Counted from the first letter of the stretch, positions 1 to 6,075 are shown. The stretch: DNA of 7,736 bases from an uncultured Caryophanales bacterium (GCA_946622925.1 CAMOQM010000038.1:1-7736); one strand, 5' to 3'. Numbers and translations: made by a program. The notes: a model not told the origin generated them from the sequence alone.

Positions 1-488
1 TTGAACTTCTCATTGTCGCCAAAGATCTTGGTAAGAGGAACCAAGGTGGCAAAGCCAACATGGATAAACCCAATCACATAAACGACGATAACGAAGGCCA
101 CGTCGTCATATTTGAAGTTGGTGGTGGTCAAGCGATATAACCAGGTGGCATTTAATAAGAGGAAGAGGGCCGCGACCAAGCCAACTCCAATATAAGAACC
201 AAAGCTACGGACGACGATATCGTCATCGTTAGGACGTCCCATGGAAAGGGCGGAGGTAACTAAGCCTTTGCCAGCGACCAAGGCACCGGCGATTCCAAAG
301 ACGCCTAAGGTGGCGGCTAGGCCAAAGCTAGTGGAAGGGAAGCTGCCCGCCAAGGGGGAGCCGGATCCACCACGCCACTGGAAGGGAACGGTCAAAAAGC
401 CAAACCAAATGCCAAGGAAAGCAAACCCGGCAAATAGCAAGGCGAATAACACGACATTGATAGTACGAACAGTCGACGAATACTTCAT
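1..488 (-). CDS. Hypothetical multi-pass membrane protein (5' part, runs off the left edge)
   Basis: The reading frame is open from an ATG at 488 to the window edge (162 complete codons, no stop), so the C-terminus is missing. I do not recognise the family. The protein starts MKYSSTVRTINVV and shows about four hydrophobic stretches, near residues 10-33, 55-73, 97-117 and 129-151. A short Gly/Ser/Pro-rich loop lies between the first two (about 38-54), and a polar, acidic segment (RPNDDD, about 85-90) between the second and third. This predicts an integral cytoplasmic-membrane protein with no obvious catalytic or ligand motif. The start is supported by an AGAGG Shine-Dalgarno-like sequence 7 nt upstream (496-500) and by a well-placed promoter at 545-573. 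It is transcribed from its own promoter just downstream of the flavoprotein operon on the same strand. Being real and membrane-bound is well supported; its function is unknown. Confidence 0.8.
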   Translation of the reverse strand, partial: MKYSSTVRTINVVLFALLFAGFAFLGIWFGFLTVPFQWRGGSGSPLAGSFPSTSFGLAATLGVFGIAGALVAGKGLVTSALSMGRPNDDDIVVRSFGSYIGVGLVAALFLLLNATWLYRLTTTNFKYDDVAFVIVVYVIGFIHVGFATLVPLTKIFGDNEKF

Positions 489-502
489 AAACGAGCCTCT
501 AC

Positions 503-539
503 AGCGTTTTCAAAGAAAAAGTATTTCCCGAAAACGGCT
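503..539 (-). promoter_or_regulatory. Leader hairpin upstream of the membrane protein start
   Basis: On the plus strand, AGCGTTTTC (503-511) can pair with GAAAACGGCT (530-539), giving a 9-bp stem with one bulged G and an 18-nt loop. In the minus-strand transcript the hairpin would begin at about the predicted transcription start (~538) and end just before the AGAGG ribosome-binding site (496-500). It could stabilise the 5' end or influence translation initiation. There is no U-tract after it, so it is not a terminator. It was found by eye and no folding energy was computed. Confidence 0.4.
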
Positions 540-544
540 TAATA

Positions 545-573
545 ATTAAAGTCTATCTTTTAGAGATAGTCAA
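545..573 (-). promoter_or_regulatory. Sigma-A type promoter of the membrane protein gene
   Basis: Read on the minus strand, TTGACT (-35, 573-568) and TTTAAT (-10, 550-545) are separated by exactly 17 nt. This predicts a start near 538 and a leader of about 50 nt before the ATG at 488. The match to the TTGACA/TATAAT consensus is good and the position is intergenic, so this is probably the promoter that separates the membrane protein gene from the flavoprotein operon upstream of it. Confidence 0.65.
553..569. repeat. Inverted repeat in the promoter spacer, possible operator
   Basis: CTATCT (553-558) and AGATAG (564-569) are perfect 6-bp inverted arms around a 5-bp centre. The repeat fills nearly the whole -35/-10 spacer and overlaps two bases of the -35 box. 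Operators of dimeric repressors often sit in this position, but no regulator can be named from the sequence and 6-bp arms can arise by chance. Confidence 0.4.
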
Positions 574-595
574 CGAAGTTTTGTATAACAAAGCC

Positions 596-2059
596 TTATT
601 TGCCTTTAATTAAACCCAAAGCCGCCTTTATTCCGGCTAAAGCCGAATAAGTCCCGATATAAGTCGAATTTAGGGTAGGTGCAGCTAAATAGAGGCCTTT
701 GACTTTGGTTTTGCCTTCTTCATCAAGCAGATACTTTTCGCCATTTCCGAAAGTGAAGCCTGGCCCAAGCAAAAGCGCCCTTCCATCGGAGAAGAAACCA
801 TTCTTTTTTTCTAACCAAGCCAAGGCTTTCCTTAAGGAAGAAGCGACGACTGGCCCGAAAGCCTGATTGAAGTCGGATAGATAAACCCCACCTGAATATG
901 AAGGACGGATGAAACCGATCCGCATAGGTTCTTTGGCGGCTAAGAAATCCTTAAGCGCTTCGCAAGGGAATGCACTGGGTAGGCTCTCCTTATAGGCGGT
1001 TCCGGCAAAGACCAAGGCATCATTGACGGATAGTTTGTCTCCTAAGTAGAGATCAAGGGAGGTTAAGCCCGAAGTTGACCGGGCATCGGCAATCCGGACC
1101 CCCATTTCAATGCCCTTTTCAACTAAAGAAAGGTTAATTGGGGTGGCATGAGGATAAAAATTAACGACGGTAAACTCGCCATCGTTGCCCTTGTGATGAT
1201 GCTGATAATAATAGGAAGGAATTTTGGAGTTTTGGAAAGGCGAACCATAGATTAGCTGGTTTAGTTCGCTAAGTGGCTTTTCCAAGTAGAAAGAGACGTT
1301 TTGGAGATAAGGCTTTGCTTCCCCCACTCCCGATACGCTAAGTAAGGCCGGATTATTCTCGCCAGCGCAAAGCAAGACGTGGGAAGAAGCCAAGCCGACT
1401 TCTTTTCCGTTACGAATATATTTGACTTCTTTGATTTTGCCTAACAATGATCTATGACCGGTATAAGTAGCATTGAATATAAAGCGTCCACCCCGTGCCT
1501 CGATTTCTTTCTTCATAGTCACGGCAAAAGCATAGACCATGGGAGCGGGAACGAAGGTATTGTGTTCGTCACCGATATTGACGCCCATTTTAGTTAAAGT
1601 CGAAAGAAGCCAGCGGAAAAGCAAATCATCCTGTTCCCTCCGGATTACGCAGCCGGTCAAAGCCAAATAACCGCCCAGCCCGTATCTAGATGAGGATCTC
1701 TCGTTACCGGCTTCCAAAATGATGGGCCTAGCTCCGGATAAAGCTAAGGTATAGGCGCTAAATAAGCCAGCTAGTCCAGCCCCGACGACAACCGGGTTAT
1801 CCTTATGGGGGTAAGAAGGGACTTCAAAGGATTTCAAATCTGGGAGGAAATGGATCGAGGTATCGCGGATGAATTCCACTGTTTCAATGTTAACTTTATA
1901 GAGAATGCCCCGGGTCTCACCATCAAGGACATATTCGCGATCGACGATTTCGAAACGAAAGGTCTTCTCTTGCAAACCTAACCTTCTGGCAATTAGGTTC
2001 TTCAAGGTGGTTTGGGTATGGCCGATGTCACAATATAGCTTATCTAAAACGTACTTCAT
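596..2059 (-). CDS. Divergent COG2509-type FAD-dependent dehydrogenase-like protein
   Basis: This 487-aa protein has an N-terminal domain (about 1-80) without a Rossmann fold, then a dinucleotide-binding segment at 90-116 (VVGAGLAGLF, with Gly93, Gly95 and Gly98, and an acidic Glu116 at the end of the second strand). That order, and the C-terminal segment PSYSGGVY to YIGTYSALAGIKAA, fit the uncharacterised COG2509 FAD-dependent dehydrogenases, so it is probably a soluble flavoprotein with an unknown substrate. As I recall the family, members carry a GEGGAG-SDGKL motif shortly after the first FAD motif and a GEGAGYAGG motif near the C-terminus. Here these regions read SSSRYGLGGYLALTG and APTLNSTYIGTYSA, so the residues expected to contact FAD or substrate are changed. 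The ATG overlaps the stop of the upstream flavoprotein gene (ATGA) and has no Shine-Dalgarno sequence, suggesting translational coupling. There is no clear GC-rich terminator after the TAA at 596. Confidence 0.75.
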   Translation of the reverse strand: MKYVLDKLYCDIGHTQTTLKNLIARRLGLQEKTFRFEIVDREYVLDGETRGILYKVNIETVEFIRDTSIHFLPDLKSFEVPSYPHKDNPVVVGAGLAGLFSAYTLALSGARPIILEAGNERSSSRYGLGGYLALTGCVIRREQDDLLFRWLLSTLTKMGVNIGDEHNTFVPAPMVYAFAVTMKKEIEARGGRFIFNATYTGHRSLLGKIKEVKYIRNGKEVGLASSHVLLCAGENNPALLSVSGVGEAKPYLQNVSFYLEKPLSELNQLIYGSPFQNSKIPSYYYQHHHKGNDGEFTVVNFYPHATPINLSLVEKGIEMGVRIADARSTSGLTSLDLYLGDKLSVNDALVFAGTAYKESLPSAFPCEALKDFLAAKEPMRIGFIRPSYSGGVYLSDFNQAFGPVVASSLRKALAWLEKKNGFFSDGRALLLGPGFTFGNGEKYLLDEEGKTKVKGLYLAAPTLNSTYIGTYSALAGIKAALGLIKGK

Positions 2060-3204
2060 AACGATTCGCTACAAGCATAGGCGCTAAGCAAAGCAAAGCC
2101 TAGGTTGAACCCTCCGCAAAGCCCATCGACGTCAAGCATCTCGCCGATAAAGGAAACGTTGTTCTCTTTCTTAGAAGCAAAACCAGCATCGATTTGCATT
2201 AAATCCAAACCGCCCGAAGTAACCTGGGAAGAGGCAAACGGATAGAGCTCCAATCCATGGAAAACGAGCCTTTTCAAGGTTGCCTCAAGAGACTTATCAC
2301 CTTGCATTTTCATTGCAAAAACCAAGTATTTGGCAAATTTTTCCTCCAAAACTGCCCCAAATTCAGAAGCAGGAGAATTCTTTTTAGCGCAGTCTAGATA
2401 TTTCGCTAGTTTGTCTATTTCTAGGTTAGGGAAAAGATCGACTTCAAGTTCATAATGGCCGCTAGGATTCCTAGCTATAAAAGCTGAGGCATTAAACACC
2501 GCAATACCCGAAACCCCATCGTCTTTAAATAGGATTTCCCCCACTTCTTCGTAGACTATCTTCTTGTTATCGAGCAAGGTTATTTTGGCCTCATGCCTAA
2601 CCCCGGAAATCATCTTGGTCTTCTCTTTGGTTTTTAAGGGGCATAAGGATGGTTGAGCCGTCTTAAAGGCATAACCATGATTGGAAAATTCATTTAGCAA
2701 AGAGCCATTGGAACCCAGGGCAGGCTGGGACAAGCCGCCAACAGCGAAAATAACCTTATCGAAAGCTTTGGGGCCTTCGCTGGTGTATAAGGTTATCGTC
2801 TTATTGGCTTCATAAGCTTTGACTTCAACTCCAAGGTGGAAGCTTATGCCAAGAGATAAAGCCACTCCATTAAGATAAGAAACAAACGAGGAAGCCGAAT
2901 AAGATAAGGGGTAAATCAAATCGCCTTTGTTAAGAGTGGCGATACCTAAGTTAGCCAATTCTTCTTTTAATTTGGGCAGAGGGTATTTTGAAAGCAATCC
3001 GTCTATGAATTCGGGACAATTGAAGTAGCGTCCGGAAAAGTTTTCGTTAAGCAGGTTGCAATGGCCGTTGCCGGTCGCATAAAGCTTCTTTCCAACCTTA
3101 TCGGCGTGATCGAAAACGTCGACCTTCCAGTCGGGGTGTTTTCTTTTCAAGAAGATGGCGGTATAGATGCCCGAGGCCGAAGCCCCCACGATTCCGATTC
3201 GCAT
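2056..3204 (-). CDS. HI0933/BaiN-family NAD(P)/FAD-dependent oxidoreductase
   Basis: This 382-aa protein has the hallmarks of the HI0933/YhiN/BaiN flavoprotein family (COG2081). The N-terminal FAD-binding segment is MRIGIVGASASG, with Gly7 and Gly12 kept and the middle Gly of GxGxxG replaced by Ser9. Asp32 follows at the end of the second strand, then the family motif GKKLYATGNGHCN (38-50). Near the C-terminus are TSGGLDLMQID (329-338) and GEMLDVDGLCGGFNLGFA (354-371), which matches the usual GE-LDVDG-GGYN-Q signature that closes the FAD site. Length is normal (about 390-420 aa). Members bind FAD and are presumed reductases; BaiN acts in bile-acid dehydroxylation, but most have no known substrate, so I give no symbol. 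The ATG at 3204 puts the nucleotide-binding loop at the expected place. The Shine-Dalgarno match is poor (AGG about 14 nt upstream). It overlaps the next gene by 4 nt, so the two flavoproteins are probably made together. Confidence 0.85.
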   Translation of the reverse strand: MRIGIVGASASGIYTAIFLKRKHPDWKVDVFDHADKVGKKLYATGNGHCNLLNENFSGRYFNCPEFIDGLLSKYPLPKLKEELANLGIATLNKGDLIYPLSYSASSFVSYLNGVALSLGISFHLGVEVKAYEANKTITLYTSEGPKAFDKVIFAVGGLSQPALGSNGSLLNEFSNHGYAFKTAQPSLCPLKTKEKTKMISGVRHEAKITLLDNKKIVYEEVGEILFKDDGVSGIAVFNASAFIARNPSGHYELEVDLFPNLEIDKLAKYLDCAKKNSPASEFGAVLEEKFAKYLVFAMKMQGDKSLEATLKRLVFHGLELYPFASSQVTSGGLDLMQIDAGFASKKENNVSFIGEMLDVDGLCGGFNLGFALLSAYACSESL

Positions 3205-3234
3205 GGCAATATTGTAAACCTAAAAGAGAGCCTA

Positions 3235-3240
3235 GTTATA
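3235..3240 (-). promoter_or_regulatory. Possible -10 box for the flavoprotein operon
   Basis: Read on the minus strand this is TATAAC, 30 nt before the ATG at 3204 and immediately after the terminator of the regulator gene. No convincing -35 lies 16-18 nt further upstream, where the terminator stem sits. The call rests on the -10 match and on the terminator implying that a new promoter is needed. Confidence 0.35.
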
Positions 3241-3241
3241 C

Positions 3242-3263
3242 AAAAGACGCCCTGAGGCGCCTT
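3242..3263 (-). terminator. Intrinsic terminator after the DtxR-like gene
   Basis: In the minus-strand transcript an 8-bp stem, AAGGCGCC with GGCGTCTT (one G-U pair), closes a TCAG loop and runs into a short U-tract (TTTT). The 5' arm begins inside the TAA stop codon of the regulator gene (3262-3264). It separates the regulator from the downstream flavoprotein operon. Confidence 0.65.
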
Positions 3264-3633
3264 AATTATTTTCGTTAAGAGCCTTTTCGAAGGCTAAGAA
3301 CGATTCTTCGGAAAGGTCGTGTTCCATTAAGCAGCAATCCCGTTCCGCATTTTCCTCGCTTATGCCTAAGCCTAGGAGATATTGCTTAAGGATTTTATGG
3401 CGATGCAAAGTCTTCTGGGCGATGGAGCGACCTTCCTCGGTCAAGGTCATCTGGCCATAGTCGACTCGGGTTATCAAACCCCGGTCGATAAGCTCGTGAC
3501 CCATTTGGTGGACGGCGGGTTTAGAAATGCCAAGCCTAGTCGCGACCAAAGTGGTTTTGAGTTTGGCCCCCTCTTCTTCGAGCATTAATAAGGCCTCGAG
3601 GAAATCTTCCATCGAACGCGTCGTGTCTTTCAT
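3262..3633 (-). CDS. DtxR/MntR-family metal-dependent transcriptional regulator
   Basis: From the ATG at 3633 this is a 123-aa protein with an N-terminal winged helix-turn-helix (about 8-65; recognition region LGISKPAVHQMGHELIDRG) and the DtxR/MntR dimerisation and metal-binding domain (about 70-115). Likely metal ligands by alignment from memory are Asp10, Glu13, His79, Cys101, Glu104 and His105. Asp10 is the MntR-type residue, while Cys101 sits where DtxR has Cys102 and MntR has Glu99, so Fe or Mn specificity cannot be read off. There is no SH3-like third domain, as in MntR. The frame is open further upstream to an ATG at 3702, but MKDTTRSMEDFLEALLMLEE is the family's N-terminus, and AAGG lies 5 nt before the 3633 ATG. 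The upstream extension would run over the rpmG -35 box. It is divergent from rpmG and faces the flavoprotein operon, which may or may not be a target. Confidence 0.88.
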   Translation of the reverse strand: MKDTTRSMEDFLEALLMLEEEGAKLKTTLVATRLGISKPAVHQMGHELIDRGLITRVDYGQMTLTEEGRSIAQKTLHRHKILKQYLLGLGISEENAERDCCLMEHDLSEESFLAFEKALNENN

Positions 3634-3689
3634 AATGGCCTTATTGTAATGTCCTCCCCACCATTTTGGAAGGGATATGCCCAAATAGT

Positions 3690-3718
3690 TTGACAATTGC
3701 AAATCGCGCGCCTATGAT
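3690..3718 (+). promoter_or_regulatory. Strong sigma-A promoter of rpmG-secE-nusG
   Basis: A perfect TTGACA (3690-3695) and TATGAT (3713-3718) are separated by 17 nt, predicting a start near 3725 and a leader of about 16 nt. This is the closest match to consensus in the window and suits constitutive high expression of this operon. Confidence 0.85.
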
Positions 3719-3740
3719 AAGCACGCTTAGGATGTAAAAC

Positions 3741-3890
3741 ATGGCTAGGAAAAAGGTTTTTTTGGTTTGTGTGGATTGCCTCTCTCGTAATTACACGATT
3801 GAGAAGCGCACCGATGATCCCAAGAGGATGGAACTAATGAAATTCTGCCCCCGCTGTGGAAAGCACACCCTGCACAAAGAAAGTAAGTAA
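3741..3890 (+). CDS. rpmG: 50S ribosomal protein L33
   Basis: This 49-aa basic protein begins MARKKVFLVCVDC and contains two CxxC pairs (Cys10/Cys13 and Cys36/Cys39) in the zinc-ribbon arrangement of the C+ form of L33, a large-subunit ribosomal protein near the E site. RNYTIEKRTDDPKRMELMKFC matches the family core, and length is normal. An AGGA lies 8 nt upstream of the ATG. It is the first gene of a tight operon: the stop codon TAA at 3888-3890 overlaps the Shine-Dalgarno of secE. Placement directly before secE and nusG is typical of Bacillota. Four intact cysteines mean it should bind zinc; Bacillota often keep a second, zinc-free L33 paralogue elsewhere. Confidence 0.96.
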   Translation: MARKKVFLVCVDCLSRNYTIEKRTDDPKRMELMKFCPRCGKHTLHKESK

Positions 3891-3894
3891 GGAG
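3889..3894 (+). promoter_or_regulatory. Ribosome-binding site that fixes the secE start
   Basis: AAGGAG lies 6 nt before the ATG at 3901 and overlaps the rpmG stop codon. It favours this ATG over the in-frame GTG at 3856, which lies inside rpmG and has no ribosome-binding site. Confidence 0.8.
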
Positions 3895-3900
3895 AAGAAG

Positions 3901-4098
3901 ATGACCCCTAAGAAATATGTCAAGGAAGTCGTCAAGGAAGGCAAGCGCATCCGCTGGCCCAAGCGCGACGTCCTCGTATCCACCATCATCGTCGTCGTCA
4001 TAATCGCGGCCTTCACCGCTATCTTCCTAATGCTGGAAGACTTGACGGCCGGCTCTCTTATCAACCAACTACGTAATGCATTCGGAGGAAACAAATAA
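3901..4098 (+). CDS. secE: Preprotein translocase subunit SecE
   Basis: This 65-aa protein has the short single-span SecE layout of Gram-positive bacteria. An amphipathic N-terminal helix contains KEVVKEGKRIRWPKRD (8-23), with the family's conserved WP, followed by one transmembrane segment (about 26-45, rich in Ile and Val) and a short C-terminal tail. SecE clamps SecY in the SecYEG channel of the cytoplasmic membrane. The start is taken at 3901 because of the AAGGAG site just upstream and the normal length; the longer GTG start would add 15 residues encoded inside rpmG. Its TAA stop shares one base with the nusG ATG (TAATG), so translation of the two is probably coupled. Confidence 0.95.
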   Translation: MTPKKYVKEVVKEGKRIRWPKRDVLVSTIIVVVIIAAFTAIFLMLEDLTAGSLINQLRNAFGGNK

Positions 4099-4652
4099 TG
4101 GCAGCTCAATTAGGCGATAAGCAATGGTATATCATCAATACCTATTCCCAACACGAAACCAAAACCGCGGATAACCTCAAAAAGCGTATCTCGACCATGA
4201 ACATGCAGGATTACATCCTTCGTGTCATCGTCGCCGAGCAGGAAGTCCCCGTCCTCAAGGATGGCCTCCCCACCGGAAAGACCAAGATGGTCAACCTCTA
4301 TCCTGGTTACATCTTCGTCGAAATGATCATGACCGATCAATCCTGGTACATCGTCCGTAACACTCCGGGCGTCACCGGTATCGTCGGTTCCAGCGGCGGC
4401 GGACAAAAGCCGACCCCGGTTACCCGCGAGGAAATCGAACCTGTCCTTAAGAGAATGGGCATGGTCGACGAATCCATGTACGACCGCTACGCCGTCGGTG
4501 ACAACGTCAAAGTCATCCATGGACCTCTCGAAGGAACCGAAGGCAAGATCATCTCCATCGACAAGGAGACCGGTGCTTGCCGTGTCGAAACCGTCTTCTT
4601 CGGACGTTCCACCCCCGTCGACGTCGACTTCTCCGAAATCGAAAAAATCTAA
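4098..4652 (+). CDS. nusG: Transcription elongation/antitermination factor NusG
   Basis: This 184-aa protein has the NGN domain at about 8-118 (QWYIINTYSQHE, then NLYPGYIFVEMIM and YIVRNTPGVTGIVG, the RNA-polymerase-contacting core) and a C-terminal KOW domain at about 133-183 (VGDNVKVIHGPLEGTEGKI, then FFGRSTPVDVDFSEIEKI). NusG binds the RNA polymerase clamp, affects pausing and, in bacteria, links polymerase to ribosome or Rho. Length is normal. GGAGG (4084-4088) inside the end of secE lies 9 nt before the ATG. Codons end strongly in C (ATC, GTC, TTC, ACC), unlike the minus-strand genes, which fits high expression rather than foreign origin. It is the last gene of the operon and is followed by a strong terminator, so rplK/rplA do not follow directly as they do in many bacteria. 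Confidence 0.97.
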   Translation: MAAQLGDKQWYIINTYSQHETKTADNLKKRISTMNMQDYILRVIVAEQEVPVLKDGLPTGKTKMVNLYPGYIFVEMIMTDQSWYIVRNTPGVTGIVGSSGGGQKPTPVTREEIEPVLKRMGMVDESMYDRYAVGDNVKVIHGPLEGTEGKIISIDKETGACRVETVFFGRSTPVDVDFSEIEKI

Positions 4653-4659
4653 GGAAATA

Positions 4660-4689
4660 CCCCCTAGTCGCCTAGGGGGCTTTCTTTTT
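4660..4689 (+). terminator. Intrinsic terminator after nusG
   Basis: A perfect 8-bp stem, CCCCCTAG (4660-4667) with CTAGGGGG (4672-4679), closes a TCGC loop and is followed by CTTTCTTTTT. It begins 7 nt after the nusG stop. The U-tract runs into the stop codon of the convergent sigma-factor gene. An A-rich stretch flanks it, so it might also act on the opposite strand, but that side has only TATTTCC after the stem. Confidence 0.9.
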
Positions 4690-5308
4690 ACTCGCCTTTC
4701 AGCACCTTTTTAATCCATGCATTATATATCTTTAATAGATACCGCGCTCTTTCGCGCTTAATATGCATGACTTTGGCGGCTTCGATGCAAGTATAACCTT
4801 CGATATGGACAAGCCTAGCCACTTTCAACGCTCTTTTGTCAAGATGTGGCGGCAGCTTCTTCATTTTCTCTAGCGTCTCCGCATAATCATAGAACTCCTT
4901 GGGAGAGACCATCCCATTATCGGGAATTATGTCGCTAAGACAATAGTAGTCCGACTCATCCAGACTAAGGGGCTGATCAAGTCCAAAGGCGATGTTCTCG
5001 GCCTCCTGGACTTTCTCCCGCAGTTGATCGTTGATGGTGTTGCGGTAAACGGCTTGGAAGAAGGTTTTAAATTTAGATTTCTTGGTGCTGTAACACTGAA
5101 AGCAGCGCATAAAGGCATCGGTAAAGGCGTCATTTGCCCTATCTTCGTCCAATGCTTCATAGCCTTCGGCATTACATAGCCGTCCAAGTGAATCCTTCTT
5201 GTGATAATAACGGTTGAAGAGCAAGCCTATAGATACTTGGTTGCCCTTCCTACCTGAATTGAAAAGTGTCTCATCGCTTTGATGATGAAAAGATTTTTTA
5301 TTTGACAT
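4688..5308 (-). CDS. SigH-like alternative RNA polymerase sigma factor
   Basis: This 206-aa protein has a sigma-70 region 2-like part at about 27-100 (DAFTDAFMRCFQCY, then KFKTFFQAVYRNTINDQLRE, the core-binding and -10 recognition helices) and a region 4-like part at about 150-203 with a helix-turn-helix at 171-196 (GYTCIEAAKVMHIKRERAR). There is no region 3. The linker (LDQPLSLDESDYYCLSDI, 110-127) resembles the corresponding stretch of Bacillus SigH as I remember it, and the slot between rlmB and rpmG is where sigH sits in Bacillota. I therefore infer a divergent SigH orthologue; its regulon (sporulation, competence or something else) cannot be told from here. The ATG at 5308 lies 11 nt after the rlmB stop and has no visible Shine-Dalgarno. 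The gene converges on nusG with 35 nt between the stops. An unrelated ECF-type sigma factor is the alternative. Confidence 0.8.
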   Translation of the reverse strand: MSNKKSFHHQSDETLFNSGRKGNQVSIGLLFNRYYHKKDSLGRLCNAEGYEALDEDRANDAFTDAFMRCFQCYSTKKSKFKTFFQAVYRNTINDQLREKVQEAENIAFGLDQPLSLDESDYYCLSDIIPDNGMVSPKEFYDYAETLEKMKKLPPHLDKRALKVARLVHIEGYTCIEAAKVMHIKRERARYLLKIYNAWIKKVLKGE

Positions 5309-5319
5309 TATCGTTAAAG

Positions 5320-6051
5320 CTATTTGCTTTTACGACTAACACTTATGTAGGAAAGAAGTATCCCTGTAGCTACCGAGGCATTAAGAGAATTGACGTGTCC
5401 CACCATAGGAATTTTCACGATGAAGTCGCTGTGGGACAAAACATTTTTGGAAATGCCAAATCCCTCCGAACCCACTACCATGACGATGGGGCAATCGTAG
5501 TCTATTTCATCATAACCTTTTGTCGCTTCGCCATCACTGGAAACGATCCAGAAACCGTGGTCCTTTAACTCCGAAATGGCTTGGGACAAATTAGAAACTT
5601 GGCAAACGTCGACATAGGCTATGGCGCCCGTGGAGACACGGGCAACCGTTTCGTTTAAAGGAACTTCACCCCTACGCTTAATAATGATGCCATCGATTCC
5701 GAAGGCATCGGCGCTCCTTAAGATAGCGCCTAAATTATTGGGGTCTTCGATACCATCAAGCATCAATATTAAGGGATTCCTCTTGGCTTTGGCCTTACCG
5801 ATTAACTCTTTCAAAGATATGGTTTGGAAGGCCTCAACCAAAGAGACGAAACCTTGATGGTTAGTCGTTTTCGCGAGCGCAGTAAGCCTTTTTTCATCGG
5901 CGAAGATGACTTTTACGTTGTTTTGATTAGCTAACACGACAACTGGATCTGAAGAGAAACGTTGGAGGGTGTAGAGAACCTTCACCTTCCCGCTTCTTAC
6001 CATCTCCCGGCTTGCGTTACGCCCGGTTACACAATAATCGTTCATAGACAT
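5320..6051 (-). CDS. rlmB: 23S rRNA (guanosine-2'-O-)-methyltransferase, RlmB/TrmH-type SPOUT enzyme
   Basis: This 243-aa protein has an N-terminal L30e-like substrate-binding domain (about 5-75, starting YCVTGRNASREMVRSG) and a C-terminal SPOUT methyltransferase domain. All three knotted motifs are present: NNLGAILRSADAFG (105-118, with the conserved Asn and Arg), IVMVVGSEGFGIS (189-201) and IPMVGHVNSLNASVATGILL (214-232). The family transfers methyl from S-adenosylmethionine to ribose 2'-O of a guanosine; the RlmB target is the peptidyl-transferase-centre loop of 23S rRNA. The position directly after cysS, as in Bacillota, supports rlmB rather than a tRNA-specific TrmH. Length is normal. 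It starts 24 nt after cysS in the same operon. Two ATGs are possible (6051 and 6045); neither has a Shine-Dalgarno, so the first is taken. Confidence 0.92.
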   Translation of the reverse strand: MSMNDYCVTGRNASREMVRSGKVKVLYTLQRFSSDPVVVLANQNNVKVIFADEKRLTALAKTTNHQGFVSLVEAFQTISLKELIGKAKAKRNPLILMLDGIEDPNNLGAILRSADAFGIDGIIIKRRGEVPLNETVARVSTGAIAYVDVCQVSNLSQAISELKDHGFWIVSSDGEATKGYDEIDYDCPIVMVVGSEGFGISKNVLSHSDFIVKIPMVGHVNSLNASVATGILLSYISVSRKSK

Positions 6052-6075
6052 AATTTGAAGGGGTTTAATGAAAAT

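Noticed and set aside
241..549. Plus-strand frame of 102 codons rich in Lys, Pro and Ala
   Set aside because: It lies antisense to the membrane protein gene and its promoter, resembles no family, and its Pro/Lys bias comes from the opposite-strand codons.
2056..2058. TGA at the end of the HI0933-type gene as possible Trp codon of a mycoplasma code
   Set aside because: The conserved C-terminus is complete at this point, read-through would add only four residues, and UGG is used for Trp in every gene.
3214..3225. TTAGGTTTAC on the minus strand, similar to a DtxR half-site, upstream of the flavoprotein operon
   Set aside because: No second half-site in inverted orientation is present, so there is no palindromic operator to support binding.
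3634..3702. Upstream ATG extending the DtxR-like protein by 23 residues
   Set aside because: The extension is not family-like and runs across the rpmG promoter; the ATG at 3633 gives the expected N-terminus.
3856..3900. GTG start giving SecE 15 extra residues
   Set aside because: It overlaps rpmG, has no ribosome-binding site, and the ATG at 3901 has AAGGAG at ideal distance and gives the family N-terminus.
4110..4520. Minus-strand frame of 136 codons antisense to nusG
   Set aside because: Asp/Val-rich composition is the mirror of the C-ending codons of nusG, which is an unambiguous gene.
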